Of a stretch of 64,000 nt of DNA, positions 43,002 through 52,450 are shown piece by piece. The stretch's first letter is position 1. Each line of letters begins with the position of its first letter. The position numbers and the translations under genes are program-made. A model generated the notes under the pieces. That model was not told the origin of the DNA. It searched no databases and worked only from the letters and a program-made list of their open reading frames with translations. Origin of the DNA: Acidobacteriota bacterium. GTDB lineage: Bacteria > Acidobacteriota > Holophagae > Holophagales > Holophagaceae. The stretch lies in assembly GCA_016195985.1 (NCBI GenBank), contig JACPYP010000011.1:310001-374000 (forward strand), written 5' to 3'.

Positions 43002-43838
43002 GTGAAGCTTGCTTCCTTGCAGAGCCTCTGCCTGCTGCCCGCTCTGACGGGCTGCCGCTTTCCCATCACCGAGGCGCGCCTGCTCTCCAGCCGCAAGGTC
43101 CAGCCGCTGCCGGAACGCATCGCCCGCCAGCCCCTGGAGCTGGAACTGGCTGGCGGCGGCCGCCTGCGGGGCTGGCGCCTGGTCCATCCCGCCCCCAAGG
43201 CGACGCTGATCTACTTCTACGGCAACGGCGACTCGCTGTGGAACTCGGGCCGGAGGCTCTACACCATGGCGGACACCTACCAGGTGGACGTGGTCTGCCT
43301 CGACCAACGGGGCAACGGTTTCAGCGACGGTGTCATGGGCTTCCAGGCCATGCGGGAGGATAGCCTCCGCATCTTCGACAGCGCGCGGCGGGAGGGCTTG
43401 CCCACGCTTGTAATGGGCTATTCCCTGGGCAGCCAGAGCGCCGCCTACCTCGCCGCCAACCGGCCCGTGGACGGCCTCGCGCTCCTGGCGGGAGCCTCCA
43501 GCTTCGAGGAGGCGCTGCCCGCCTTCCGGGCCAAGGTCCCCTGGCTGATCCGGCCCTTCACCCGGCTGACCTTCGATCCCATCTTCACGGCCAATCCCCA
43601 GGCCCGGGATCTGGTCGCCACCGTGAAGGCGCCCACCCTCATCATTCACGGAGAGGCCGACCAGACGCTGCCCGTGGCCTGTGGCGACACCTTCAACCAG
43701 GTGAGCCCCGCGGCATGGAAGCGCTACCTGCGCTTGCCTGGCGTCGGCCACGAGGATCTGCCCATGGTCAGCGGCGCCTCCCTTTCCCTCATCCAGGCCT
43801 GGATCCAGGCCGCTCTCCCCCAACCCAAGGCATCCTGA
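43002..43838 (+). CDS. Alpha/beta-hydrolase lipoprotein
   Basis: The 278-aa protein starts at GTG 43002, with GGAG 5 bases upstream. The N-terminus LCLLPALTGC is a lipoprotein signal with lipobox LTGC. The hydrolase domain has the oxyanion segment YFYGNGDSLWN, nucleophile motif GYSLGSQSA (Ser), the Asp in IIHGEADQTLP and the His in LPGVGHEDLP. The fold matches the alpha/beta-hydrolase superfamily, bacterial Bem46-like. It may be a membrane-attached esterase or peptidase; the substrate is not known. Confidence 0.87.
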   Translation: MKLASLQSLCLLPALTGCRFPITEARLLSSRKVQPLPERIARQPLELELAGGGRLRGWRLVHPAPKATLIYFYGNGDSLWNSGRRLYTMADTYQVDVVCLDQRGNGFSDGVMGFQAMREDSLRIFDSARREGLPTLVMGYSLGSQSAAYLAANRPVDGLALLAGASSFEEALPAFRAKVPWLIRPFTRLTFDPIFTANPQARDLVATVKAPTLIIHGEADQTLPVACGDTFNQVSPAAWKRYLRLPGVGHEDLPMVSGASLSLIQAWIQAALPQPKAS

Positions 43839-43894
43839 CGGCCCCTGAAACCCGGCGATGGTGATCCCGGCCTCAGGGGCCTGGCGGTACCATG

Positions 43895-43934
43895 CTCATT
43901 GGGGTTCCATCCCACTCATTGGGGTTCCATCCCA
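43895..43934 (+). repeat. Perfect 20-bp tandem duplication upstream of hbd
   Basis: CTCATTGGGGTTCCATCCCA occurs at 43895-43914 and again at 43915-43934, exactly head-to-tail, 25 bp before the dehydrogenase start. It may be a pair of regulator sites or a recent slippage duplication. Confidence 0.9.
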
Positions 43935-43959
43935 CCGCCATCCCCTTCCAGGAGTTTCC

Positions 43960-44817
43960 ATGAGCATCCAGACCATCGGCGTCATCGGCGCTGGCCAGAT
44001 GGGCAACGGCATCGCCCACGTGTTCGCCCAGGCGGGTTTCGGCGTGCTCATGCAGGATATGACCGAAGCCTTCGCGCAGAAGGGCCTCGCCACCATCGAC
44101 AAGAACCTCCAGCGGGGCGTGGACAAGGGCAAGCTCAACGCCGGAGAGAAGGCCGCCATCCTGGACCGCGTGAACCTCACCACCCGGCTGGAGGATCTCG
44201 CCGCCTGCGACATCGTCATCGAAGCCGCCACCGAAAGGTGGGAGGTCAAAAAGCAGATCTTCGAAACGCTCGACGCGGTGTGCAAGCCAGGCGCCATCCT
44301 GGCCTCCAACACCAGCAGCATCTCCATCACCAAGCTGGCCGCCGTCACCAAGCGCCCCGAGGCCTTCATCGGCATGCATTTCATGAACCCCGTGCCGGTC
44401 ATGCAGCTCATCGAAGTCATCCGCGGCCTGGCCACCAGCGATGCCACCTTCGAGACCGTGATGGAGCTTTCGAAGAAGCTCGGCAAGACCCCCATCGCCT
44501 GCAACGATTTCCCCGGCTTCGTGAGCAACCGCGTGCTGCTGCCCATGATCAACGAGGCCATCTACGCGCTCTACGAAGGCGTGGCCACGGTGGAGAGCAT
44601 CGACGGCATCATGAAGCTGGGCATGAACCATCCCATGGGGCCCTTGGCCCTGGCGGATTTCATTGGCCTGGACACCTGCCTCTTCATCCTCAACGTGCTG
44701 CGCGACGGCCTCGGCGACCCCAAGTACCGCCCCTGCCCCCTGCTCATCAAGTACGTGGACGCGGGCTGGCTGGGCAAGAAGAGCGGGCGCGGCTTCTACG
44801 ACTACAGCAAGGCCTGA
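43960..44817 (+). CDS. 3-hydroxybutyryl-CoA dehydrogenase
   Basis: The 285-aa enzyme reduces acetoacetyl-CoA to 3-hydroxybutyryl-CoA (or the reverse) with NAD(P). It has the Rossmann motif [21 protein letters not shown], the catalytic His in [11 protein letters not shown], and Asn/Ser regions typical of the family ([34 protein letters not shown]). Start ATG 43960 is 6 bases after AGGAG; the frame is open upstream. It fits with the acyl-CoA dehydrogenase and crotonase elsewhere in the window in a butyrate or beta-oxidation route. Confidence 0.95.
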   Translation: MSIQTIGVIGAGQMGNGIAHVFAQAGFGVLMQDMTEAFAQKGLATIDKNLQRGVDKGKLNAGEKAAILDRVNLTTRLEDLAACDIVIEAATERWEVKKQIFETLDAVCKPGAILASNTSSISITKLAAVTKRPEAFIGMHFMNPVPVMQLIEVIRGLATSDATFETVMELSKKLGKTPIACNDFPGFVSNRVLLPMINEAIYALYEGVATVESIDGIMKLGMNHPMGPLALADFIGLDTCLFILNVLRDGLGDPKYRPCPLLIKYVDAGWLGKKSGRGFYDYSKA

Positions 44818-44830
44818 CCGCCCAAACCCC

Positions 44831-45898
44831 TTGCGCGGCGCAGCCCTGGCCCTCCTGGCCGTTTCCGGCCTGTTCGCGGAGGAACCCCTCCACGAGATGG
44901 GACCGTCCGCCACGCGGGAGATGTTCCCCCTCTTCCTGCCGCCCATGGCCTACCAGCCGGCCGATCCGAAGCCCCTGGGGCGCGGCCGGTGGCGTTGGGG
45001 CCTGCACTGGATGGAAGCGAACACCTTCCAGTTCTCCGATGTCTTCGATCAGAACGTGCCCAGGGACACCCAGGGCCGCGTGGCCGTCACCAAAGCCTAT
45101 GCTGAGGCCCGCCTCCAGGAATACGCGGATCTGCCCACGGTCTATTTCTTCGATGAGGAGATCGCGCGGTTCGAGCTGGAGGGGCGCTACGGCCTCACCG
45201 ACGACCTGGACCTGTGGCTGCGCTTCCCCGTGCAGAACCACACGGGCGGCTTTCTCGATCCGCTCATCGAAGGCTTCCACAAGCTCGGCTTCGAGCAGTT
45301 CGGCCGGGATCTCGTCCTTCAAAACCAGGTGACGCTGGTGGTCATGGAGCACGGGAAACTGGCCTTTTTCAGCAACGAGAGGATCCTCGGCAAGCCCCAG
45401 GATCCAGTTCTCGGCCTCACCTGCCGGCTGCTGAACCGGGGGCCCTGGACCCTTTCCGCCACCTTCAGCTTGAAGCCGCCCCTCACCCGCACCTATGACG
45501 TGTACCAGTCCGGCTGGGACCAGAGCTACGGCCTCACGGGCGCCTGGTGGAACGGCGGCCGCCATGCCTTCTACTTCGGCGGCGCCTACCTGCGCCGCCC
45601 TCACGGAAGCGCGGATTACAACGTCATCGGGTTCCACGGGGGCACCGGGGCCCACGCCACCTGGGAGTACCGGCGCTGGGCCCGGGTGCAACCCTTCCTG
45701 CAGCTCTATTGGCAGAGCGGGTTCATGGCGGCCCAGCCCCACCAGGCCTTCGACCGGCCCAGCCTCCAGCACGACCTGGGCGCCCACTGGCACTGGACGC
45801 CCCGCTCCACCCTCAGCTTCCATTACCTGAACAACATCTCCCACCAGGGCAACACCGCCGACATGGGGCTGGGCCTCAGCCTCACGTCACATTTCTAG
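44831..45898 (+). CDS. DUF3187-like outer-membrane protein
   Basis: The likely start is TTG 44831, 13 bp after the dehydrogenase stop; it gives a signal peptide (RGAALALLAVSGLFAEE). No good ATG is available upstream in this frame without entering the dehydrogenase gene. The 355-aa mature region has alternating aromatic strands ending in LGLSLTSHF, typical of an outer-membrane beta-barrel; the pattern GRGRWRWGLHWMEANTF and RFPVQNHTGG resembles DUF3187 proteins. The function is unknown. The 23-bp segment at the stop codon is duplicated downstream. Confidence 0.7.
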   Translation: MRGAALALLAVSGLFAEEPLHEMGPSATREMFPLFLPPMAYQPADPKPLGRGRWRWGLHWMEANTFQFSDVFDQNVPRDTQGRVAVTKAYAEARLQEYADLPTVYFFDEEIARFELEGRYGLTDDLDLWLRFPVQNHTGGFLDPLIEGFHKLGFEQFGRDLVLQNQVTLVVMEHGKLAFFSNERILGKPQDPVLGLTCRLLNRGPWTLSATFSLKPPLTRTYDVYQSGWDQSYGLTGAWWNGGRHAFYFGGAYLRRPHGSADYNVIGFHGGTGAHATWEYRRWARVQPFLQLYWQSGFMAAQPHQAFDRPSLQHDLGAHWHWTPRSTLSFHYLNNISHQGNTADMGLGLSLTSHF

Positions 45899-45921
45899 TC
45901 AGCCTTACGTCACATTTCTAG
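45876..45921 (+). repeat. 23-bp tandem duplication spanning the stop codon
   Basis: TCAGCCTCACGTCACATTTC... (45876-45898) is repeated at 45899-45921 with one C/T change. Both copies end in TAG. The first encodes the C-terminal residues and stop of the outer-membrane protein. Confidence 0.88.
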
Positions 45922-46001
45922 CCGGGCCTCTCCGGGAGGCCGGGCGAGGGCCTGGGTTGCCGGTAGAATGCGGAAACATCCCCCCTTCTACGGAGCCCCC
46001 C

Positions 46002-46925
46002 ATGGCCACGGCGAAAGTAAGAGAGATTCTTTCCTGGTACACCTCCGAAAACCCAGGCGTGAAGGCCAACCTGGCCCGCATCATGAACACGGGCCGCCTG
46101 GCCGGCACGGGCAAGTTCGTGATCCTGCCCGTGGACCAGGGCTTCGAGCACGGCCCCGCCCGCAGCTTCGCGCCCAATCCCGCGGGCTACGATCCCCGCT
46201 ACCACGTGGAGCTGGCCATCGAGGCCGGCTGCAACGCCTACGCTGCGCCCCTGGGCTTCATCGAGCACGTGGCTTCGGACTATGCCGGAGACATTCCCCT
46301 CATCCTCAAGCTCAACAACAGCGACGGCCTCAGCAAGGGGCACGAGCCCTGCAGCGCCATCACAGGCAGCGTGGAAGATGCCCTGCGCCTGGGATGCGCC
46401 GCCATCGGCTACACCATCTACCCTGGCAGCGGCGCCCGCAACGAGCAGTACGAGGCCCTCCGCGACCTGATCCTGGAGGCCAAGGCCGTGGGCCTGCCGA
46501 GCGTCGTGTGGTCCTACCCCCGCGGCGCGGGCCTGACCAAGGAGGGCGAGACCGCCATCGATGTCTCCGGCTACGCCGCCCAAATCGCCGCCCAGCTGGG
46601 TGCCCACGTCATCAAGGTGAAGCCCCCGAAAATGCATCTGGAGCAGGCCGAAGCCAAGAAGGTCTTCGAGAAGCACGCCATTCCCATCAGCACCCTCACC
46701 GAGCGCGTCAAGGAAGTGGTGCGCAGCGCCTTCAATGGCCGCCGCATCGTCATCTTCAGCGGCGGCGAGGCCAAGGGCACGGACGAAGTCCTGAAGGAAG
46801 TCGCCGAGATCGCCGCGGGCGGGGCCTTCGGATCCATCATGGGCCGCAACGCCTTCCAGCGCCCCAAGGCCGAGGCGATCGAACTGCTGCATGCGGTGAT
46901 GGATCTCTACAAGAACGCGAAGTAG
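46002..46925 (+). CDS. Class I fructose-bisphosphate aldolase (DhnA/FbaB type)
   Basis: The 307-aa enzyme cleaves fructose-1,6-bisphosphate to DHAP and G3P through a Schiff base. It has the archaeal-type signatures [25 protein letters not shown] and YTIYPGSG, the lysines of VIKVKPPK (Lys205/Lys207, one probably the Schiff-base residue) and the phosphate-binding GGEAKG near the end. Start ATG 46002 has GGAG upstream. With pyk and the GAPDH-like pair it adds to a split glycolytic set in this window. Confidence 0.94.
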   Translation: MATAKVREILSWYTSENPGVKANLARIMNTGRLAGTGKFVILPVDQGFEHGPARSFAPNPAGYDPRYHVELAIEAGCNAYAAPLGFIEHVASDYAGDIPLILKLNNSDGLSKGHEPCSAITGSVEDALRLGCAAIGYTIYPGSGARNEQYEALRDLILEAKAVGLPSVVWSYPRGAGLTKEGETAIDVSGYAAQIAAQLGAHVIKVKPPKMHLEQAEAKKVFEKHAIPISTLTERVKEVVRSAFNGRRIVIFSGGEAKGTDEVLKEVAEIAAGGAFGSIMGRNAFQRPKAEAIELLHAVMDLYKNAK

Positions 46926-46943
46926 GCGGGCCCATCATTCCGA

Positions 46944-46969
46944 AAAAGCGGCGCCTGGGCGCCGCTTTT
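46944..46969. terminator. Intrinsic terminator between aldolase and TonB receptor
   Basis: 12-bp stem AAAAGCGGCGCC with GGCGCCGCTTTT, short loop, A/T runs on both sides. It is suitable for both convergent genes. Confidence 0.88.
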
Positions 46970-46972
46970 CGT

Positions 46973-49174
46973 TTACCTCAAGCGGATGCCCACCCAGACC
47001 GTGCGGGGATCGATGCGGTAGTCGAAGGGGAACTGGAAATTCTTCGCCAGGTACCCTTTCTGGTCGAAGGCGTTGCTGGCCCCGGCCTCCGCCTCCACGA
47101 AGGATCCCAACCGGTAGCCGACCCGCAGGTTCACGGAAGTCCAGGGATCCACAGAACCCGGCCTCTGCGTGGCGAAGACCGGCACGTTGCTGTCGCTCGG
47201 ACGCCGCAGGGTCTTCCCCTGGTAGTGCGCCGAGAGGGCCACGTTGAATGCCTCCCCCTTCCAGCTGACGCCCAGGTTGGCCGTCTGCGAAGGCAGCCAT
47301 GTCACGTCCCGGCTGGCTGCGATGCTGGAATCCAGGATGGTTTCATCCACCCGCTTGGCATAGGAGACGTTTCCGAACCCGCTCCAGGCGCCGCTGGCCC
47401 AGAGCAGCTCCGTTTCCACGCCGCGGGTCGTGAGGGTGTAGAGGTTCGTGCTGAGATTGTTGTTGGTGGCGCTGTAGCCAATGAGATTCTTCATCTTGGC
47501 CTGGTAGGCGTTGATGCGCCAATTCAGGTTCTTGTTGAGGATCCAATCCGAGGCCAGTTCCACGCTGTCCGAGGTCTCGGGCTGAAGCTGGTGGATGTTC
47601 GAGGCCAGGGCGTAGGTGTTTGCGCCGAAAGTCTCTGCGGGTGATGGCGTGCGAAAGGCCCGACCCACCAGCACCTTGAAGCTGTAGTCATTGCCCGCGT
47701 GGAAGACGAGACCGAGCCTCGGGCTGACCTTCGAGTAGTCCAGCTTCTTCTGGGGATAGGCCCCGGAAGCCGAAGGAGCCTGATCCAGCGCGTTGTAGTC
47801 CGAATTCTGCTTGTCGTAGCGGAGGCCGGCGGTCACGTCGAGCACGTCGTTCAGAATCCGGCCCGTGGCCACCTGAAGGTAGGCCGCCGTCCGGAGCACA
47901 GGATCCCCCTGGGTCCACTGGAGGAATCCCCGCAGGGGAATGGGACTGCCGTCGGGAGAGGGCTGGAAGCTCCCGCCGTTGTTCAAATCGACGTTGCTGT
48001 AGTGGGCCCGGTCACCATCGTAGGTGAAGCGGTTGGCTTCCAGGCCTCCGACCACAGAGCCGTTCTCCCCCCAGGTCAGCGTGCCTTGGGCCCGCACGAA
48101 GAGTTCGTCCGCCGAGGTCTTCAGATACTCGGACAACCCGGGCGCGTAGGCGGATCCGGCCGGGTAGTAACGGGTGTTCCAATCGATGGCGTGGGTCTGG
48201 TAGCGGACACTGTATTCCTGGCTCAGGTCGCCCGTTTTCTTGCCATATCGCAACACGAAGATCTGCCGCTGCTCATTCATGCTTTCCGGAACATCGGGGA
48301 TCACGAACAGCCAGCCGAAGCCCGTGTCGAAGGACCAGCGCTGCTGATGGAACTGCAGGCTGAGCCCATCCAGGTTGAAGAGGCCGTCCAACTTGGCGAA
48401 GAAGTAGTCGTTGTTCCGGTGGTCGCGGGTGTTGAAGGAGGCCAGGCCGCCCCCGGGCAGGACGCGCCCTGAACCATCCAGAGAGGCGTACTCGTTCCCA
48501 TTGGTGGCCATGGTGCTGTACGAGGCCACGTAGGAAAACTGGTCCGCGCTCCCCCCCGTGAGGAAGTCGAGGGAGCGGGTGGCGCGGTCCCCGAACCGGA
48601 GCCTCGCCTTCCCACCCTGCTGGATGTCCTCGGCCTTCACCGTGTTGATGGAAATCACCCCGGCCACGGCATTGGAGCCGTAGAGCGCCGACCCGGGCCC
48701 GCGCATGACTTCCAGATTTTTCGCCATGAAGAGGGGCGTCACTTCCCAGGTGTAGGCCGTCCCATAGATGTTGTCGTTCATGGGAATGCCGTCGACGAGG
48801 ACCAACAGGTGGTTGTTGTTCCACCCCTCGAACACGCCCCGGGCGCTCATGGTCCGGCGGTCGTAATCCTGGCTGGGCGAGAAACCCGGCTGGCTGCCCA
48901 GCACATCGTTGAGGCTGGTCCAGCCGTAGCTGGTGATCTGATCCTGGCTGACGGCCCCCACGATGCCCGGCGCGTCGATGGGCCTCTGGGCGATCTTGGA
49001 GACGCTGATGATCTTGGTGTTCAGAAGCTCCTGAAGCTCCTTCAGGTCCTTGTCGGGATCCTCGTCAACCTTGGGGCGGACCGCCTCGTTCGCCTTCTGC
49101 GCCTGCCCCCAAAGCCCTGGTCCCGCCACCAGCGCCAGACATAACCAAGGGCGTGCCAACCGCACCTTGAACAT
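46973..49174 (-). CDS. TonB-dependent outer-membrane receptor
   Basis: The 733-aa protein has a signal peptide ([16 protein letters not shown]), an N-terminal extension, a plug domain (about 60-175; [41 protein letters not shown]) and a C-terminal barrel ending in WVGIRLR. It would import a scarce ligand, for example a metal complex or vitamin; the sequence gives no specific clue. The ATG follows a perfect AGGAGG, but this site lies in one arm of an 8-bp inverted repeat (49179-49202), which may control translation. Gene prfC lies upstream on the same strand. Confidence 0.93.
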   Translation of the reverse strand: MFKVRLARPWLCLALVAGPGLWGQAQKANEAVRPKVDEDPDKDLKELQELLNTKIISVSKIAQRPIDAPGIVGAVSQDQITSYGWTSLNDVLGSQPGFSPSQDYDRRTMSARGVFEGWNNNHLLVLVDGIPMNDNIYGTAYTWEVTPLFMAKNLEVMRGPGSALYGSNAVAGVISINTVKAEDIQQGGKARLRFGDRATRSLDFLTGGSADQFSYVASYSTMATNGNEYASLDGSGRVLPGGGLASFNTRDHRNNDYFFAKLDGLFNLDGLSLQFHQQRWSFDTGFGWLFVIPDVPESMNEQRQIFVLRYGKKTGDLSQEYSVRYQTHAIDWNTRYYPAGSAYAPGLSEYLKTSADELFVRAQGTLTWGENGSVVGGLEANRFTYDGDRAHYSNVDLNNGGSFQPSPDGSPIPLRGFLQWTQGDPVLRTAAYLQVATGRILNDVLDVTAGLRYDKQNSDYNALDQAPSASGAYPQKKLDYSKVSPRLGLVFHAGNDYSFKVLVGRAFRTPSPAETFGANTYALASNIHQLQPETSDSVELASDWILNKNLNWRINAYQAKMKNLIGYSATNNNLSTNLYTLTTRGVETELLWASGAWSGFGNVSYAKRVDETILDSSIAASRDVTWLPSQTANLGVSWKGEAFNVALSAHYQGKTLRRPSDSNVPVFATQRPGSVDPWTSVNLRVGYRLGSFVEAEAGASNAFDQKGYLAKNFQFPFDYRIDPRTVWVGIRLR

Positions 49175-49178
49175 GATT

Positions 49179-49202
49179 CCTCCTAGTTTGGGGTCTAGGA
49201 GG
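49179..49202 (-). promoter_or_regulatory. Hairpin that can mask the Shine-Dalgarno of the TonB receptor
   Basis: In the mRNA, CCUCCUAG pairs with CUAGGAGG across an 8-base loop (ACCCCAAA), and the second arm contains the AGGAGG 4 bases before the start codon. Pairing would block ribosome binding; a protein, ligand or temperature could open it. Confidence 0.65.
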
Positions 49203-49267
49203 TCTATCGGTCAGATACCAGGGCTCATGAAAAATCAACCCTTGAATCGCCTGTTCCAGTCCAGGGG

Positions 49268-50836
49268 TTATTTGGACGGGTGCTCCAGGAAAACCAGATC
49301 AGGACACTTCTCCGCCGTGGTCCGGCGCTGCCAGTCGTTCTCGAAGAGGATGGCGGGGTTTCCTTCGGAATCCTCCACCAGCTCGCCCCAGAAGCGGCTG
49401 GGCTCCGGCCATCCGCCCTCGATCCAGCGGGCCATCTGGAAGCCCCGGGGCTCCAGCAGCACGGGGCAGGCGTACTCCTCCTTGAGGCGGTGCTGGAGCA
49501 CCTCGAACTGCAGTCGCCCGATGGCGCCCAGGATGGGCAGCGGCGCCCCGCCCTTGGGCCAGAACACCTGCACCACGCCCTCTTCCGCGATCTGGGTAAG
49601 CCCTTTCAGGAATCCCTTGCGGGCCCCGGGATCCGCCAGGCGCACGGAGACGAACTGCTCGGGCGAGAAACGGGGCACGGCGTGGAATTCGATGGCGCCC
49701 GCGGAGCTCAGCACGTCGCCGATGCGGAAGAGGCCCGGATTGATGAGGCCCAGGATGTCGCCCGGGTAGGCCTCGTCCACGATCTGCCGGTCGCGGCCGA
49801 AGAACATGTGGGGGTAGTTCAGCTTGATGGATTTCTTCTCGCGCACGTGCAGGGCGTCCATGCCCCGCTCGAAGCGGCCTGAAACGATGCGGGCGAAGGC
49901 CACGCGGTCGCGGTGGGCCTTGTTCATGTTGGCCTGCACCTTGAACACGAAGGCCGTGAAGGGCTGTTCCGGCGCCACTTCGCCGCCGTTCATGAGGGGC
50001 CTGGCGCTCGGGGCGGGCGCCAGTTCCAGGAATTCCTCCAGGAATTCCGCCACGCCGAAGTTGTTCACGGCGGAACCGAAGAACATGGGCGACTGCTCGC
50101 CGCGGAGGAAGGCCTCGCGGTCGAAGGCGGGGAGGACATGGTCCATGAGGTCCACGTCCTCCTTCAGCTGCTGCAGCTCGGCGGGCGTCAGCAGGGCGGC
50201 GATCTCGGGATCGTCCAGGCCGCCCTTCCCGGCAACGCGGGCTTTCTGGCCCGCCTTCGCCCTTTCAAAAACCTGGATCTGCCCCGTGGCCCGGACGTAG
50301 ACGCCCTTGAAGTCCGTGCCTGAGCCGATGGGCCAGGTCATGGGCACGGCGTGGAGGCCGAAGAGCTCCTCCACTTCGTCGATGAGTTCCACCGGCTCGC
50401 GGCCGGGGCGGTCCAGCTTGTTCACGAAGGTGAAGATGGGGAGACGGCGCTCCCGGGCCACGCGGAACAGCTTCTTGGTCTGCTCTTCCACGCCCTTGGC
50501 GCAGTCCAGCAGCATCACCACGGCATCGGCCGCCGTGAGGGCCCGGTAGGTGTCCTCGCTGAAATCCTGGTGGCCCGGCGTGTCCAGCAGGTTGATGGCC
50601 CGGCCCATGTACTCGAACTGCATGGCAGCCGAGGTGACGCTGATGCCGCGCTCCTGCTCGATGCTCATCCAGTCGGAATGGGCCGCCGCCCCGCCCTCCC
50701 GGGCCTTGACCGACCCGGCCCGGTCGATGGCGCCGCCGTAAAGCAGCAGTTTCTCCGTCAGCGTGGTCTTGCCCGCGTCGGGATGGCTGATGATGGCGAA
50801 GGTACGCCGTCTCTGGATTTCTTCGGCCAGGCTCAT
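49268..50836 (-). CDS. prfC: Peptide chain release factor 3
   Basis: This GTPase recycles RF1/RF2 after termination. The 522-aa protein has the translational GTPase motifs ISHPDAGKTTLTEKLL (G1), RGISVTSAAMQF (G2), DTPGHQDFSEDTYRAL (G3) and NKLDRPGREP (G4), then the RF3-specific beta domain and C-terminal domain (YACPVLLEPRGFQMARWI). Start ATG 50836 begins MSLAEEIQRRRTFAII. Length is normal. It probably has its own promoter; the TonB receptor downstream is 93 bp away. Confidence 0.95.
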   Translation of the reverse strand: MSLAEEIQRRRTFAIISHPDAGKTTLTEKLLLYGGAIDRAGSVKAREGGAAAHSDWMSIEQERGISVTSAAMQFEYMGRAINLLDTPGHQDFSEDTYRALTAADAVVMLLDCAKGVEEQTKKLFRVARERRLPIFTFVNKLDRPGREPVELIDEVEELFGLHAVPMTWPIGSGTDFKGVYVRATGQIQVFERAKAGQKARVAGKGGLDDPEIAALLTPAELQQLKEDVDLMDHVLPAFDREAFLRGEQSPMFFGSAVNNFGVAEFLEEFLELAPAPSARPLMNGGEVAPEQPFTAFVFKVQANMNKAHRDRVAFARIVSGRFERGMDALHVREKKSIKLNYPHMFFGRDRQIVDEAYPGDILGLINPGLFRIGDVLSSAGAIEFHAVPRFSPEQFVSVRLADPGARKGFLKGLTQIAEEGVVQVFWPKGGAPLPILGAIGRLQFEVLQHRLKEEYACPVLLEPRGFQMARWIEGGWPEPSRFWGELVEDSEGNPAILFENDWQRRTTAEKCPDLVFLEHPSK

Positions 50837-51011
50837 GGGGTCATCGCGAGGTGGGGGGAGGCAACACCGGCGTGCAAGCGGGGCCGCTCCAGACATCAAC
50901 ACCGGCTCCAGCCTCGGGAATCTCCCGCCTGTTCACCGTCCGTTCACTTTACCATCGCCGGGCCGTTGCAGCCGCTGTCCAGACTGGATCTCCCTTTGTT
51001 CGGAGGCGCTC

Positions 51012-52436
51012 ATGAAGCCCATTCGCACCGCCCTGCCGGCGGCTGCCCTGCTTGTGCTGGTGGCCTGCGGAGGCTCGAAAAGCTCGACCCCCGCGGACAA
51101 TCCCCCACCCCCCAAACGGGTGGTCTTCTTCCTGGGAGACGGCATGGGCATGGCCACCCAGACCGCTGCCCGCATCTACGCCGTGGGCGAGGATGGGGAT
51201 CTCGCCATGGACACCCTGCCCGAGACGGCCTTCATCAAAACCCATTCCAACGACGCCCAGGTCACGGATTCGGCGCCCTCCATGTCCGCCTACATGACCG
51301 GCGTGAAGGCAAACAACGAAGTCATCGCCATGACGCCCGAAACCGTGGCCTACGCCCCCACGGGCGATTTCACCACCACGGCCGTGGCCAACAACGGCAA
51401 GCCTGTGACCACCCTTCTGGAACTGGCCAAGGGCGCGGGCTGGGGCACGGGGGTGGTGACCACCACCCGGGTCACCCACGCCACCCCGGCCGCCACCTAC
51501 GCCCACGTGCCCCACCGCGACGCCGAATCGGATATCGCGGCCCAGCTGGTGCCCGGCGGAGCCGGCTTCAACGCCAAGCTCGGTGAAGGGGTGGATGTGG
51601 TGTTCGGCGGCGGACGCCAGTTCTTCCTCCCCAAGGCCAGCGGGGGCAAGCGCGCGGATGCCCGAGATCTCACGGCCGAGCTGAAGGGCAAGGGCTATGC
51701 CTATGCCGCTTCCAAGGCCGACTTCGATGCCATCGATCCCGCCAAGGCCGCCAAGGCCGTGGGGCTCTTCACCAGCAGCCACATGAGCTACGATTTTGAC
51801 CGCGATGCAGCCAAGGAGCCCAGCCTGGCGGAGATGACGCTGAAGGCCATCCAGGTGCTGGAGAAGAACCCCAAGGGCTACTTCCTCATGGTGGAGGGCG
51901 GCCGCATCGACCATGCCCTTCACGAAACCACAGCCCGCAAGGCCCTCCACGACACCGTGGCCTTCGACAACGCCATCAAGGCCGCCCTGGACCAGGTTAA
52001 GAAGTCTGATCCGGGCCTGGCCAACACCCTCATCGTCGTGACCGCCGACCACGACCACACCCTGGTGCTGAACGGCTACGCCCAGCGCACCGGCAAGACC
52101 ACTGCCTCCAACCCCGGGGTGGTGGGCCTCCTTCGCAACTACACGGACGGCAGCCTGGCCAAGGACGCCGACGGCAAGCCCTACACCATCCTCGGCTTCG
52201 GCAACGGCGAAAGCCGCCCCGCCGGCGCCCGGACCACCTTCCCGGATCTGACGGACGCCCTCGTCTCCGATGCCACCTACCACCAGGAGGCGGCCATCCG
52301 CGTATCGGCGGGCAGCGAAACCCACGGCGGGACGGATGTCTGGCTCGGAGCCACCGGGCTGGGCGCCGCCACCTTCAAAGGCACCATGGACAACACCCAG
52401 GTCTTCACCCTGGTCAAGAAGGCCTCGGGCCTGTGA
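51012..52436 (+). CDS. Alkaline phosphatase, lipoprotein form
   Basis: The 474-aa enzyme hydrolyses phosphomonoesters outside the cytoplasm. A lipoprotein signal is seen (LPAAALLVLVACGG, lipid Cys at 19). The metal and phosphate sites are conserved: VVFFLGDGMG (Asp), the nucleophile Ser87 in TDSAPSMSAYMTG, VTTTRVTHATPAA, MVEGGRIDHALHET, VTADHDHTLV and ETHGGTDV. It resembles the tandem copy that follows but is anchored to a membrane. The start is preceded by CGGAGG. No phosphate-starvation (Pho) box was identified. Confidence 0.94.
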   Translation: MKPIRTALPAAALLVLVACGGSKSSTPADNPPPPKRVVFFLGDGMGMATQTAARIYAVGEDGDLAMDTLPETAFIKTHSNDAQVTDSAPSMSAYMTGVKANNEVIAMTPETVAYAPTGDFTTTAVANNGKPVTTLLELAKGAGWGTGVVTTTRVTHATPAATYAHVPHRDAESDIAAQLVPGGAGFNAKLGEGVDVVFGGGRQFFLPKASGGKRADARDLTAELKGKGYAYAASKADFDAIDPAKAAKAVGLFTSSHMSYDFDRDAAKEPSLAEMTLKAIQVLEKNPKGYFLMVEGGRIDHALHETTARKALHDTVAFDNAIKAALDQVKKSDPGLANTLIVVTADHDHTLVLNGYAQRTGKTTASNPGVVGLLRNYTDGSLAKDADGKPYTILGFGNGESRPAGARTTFPDLTDALVSDATYHQEAAIRVSAGSETHGGTDVWLGATGLGAATFKGTMDNTQVFTLVKKASGL

Positions 52437-52450
52437 TCGAGAGGACATCG

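Noticed and set aside
43895-43934. Iterons of a replication or attachment site
   Set aside because: Only two copies, no replication gene, integrase or tRNA in the region.
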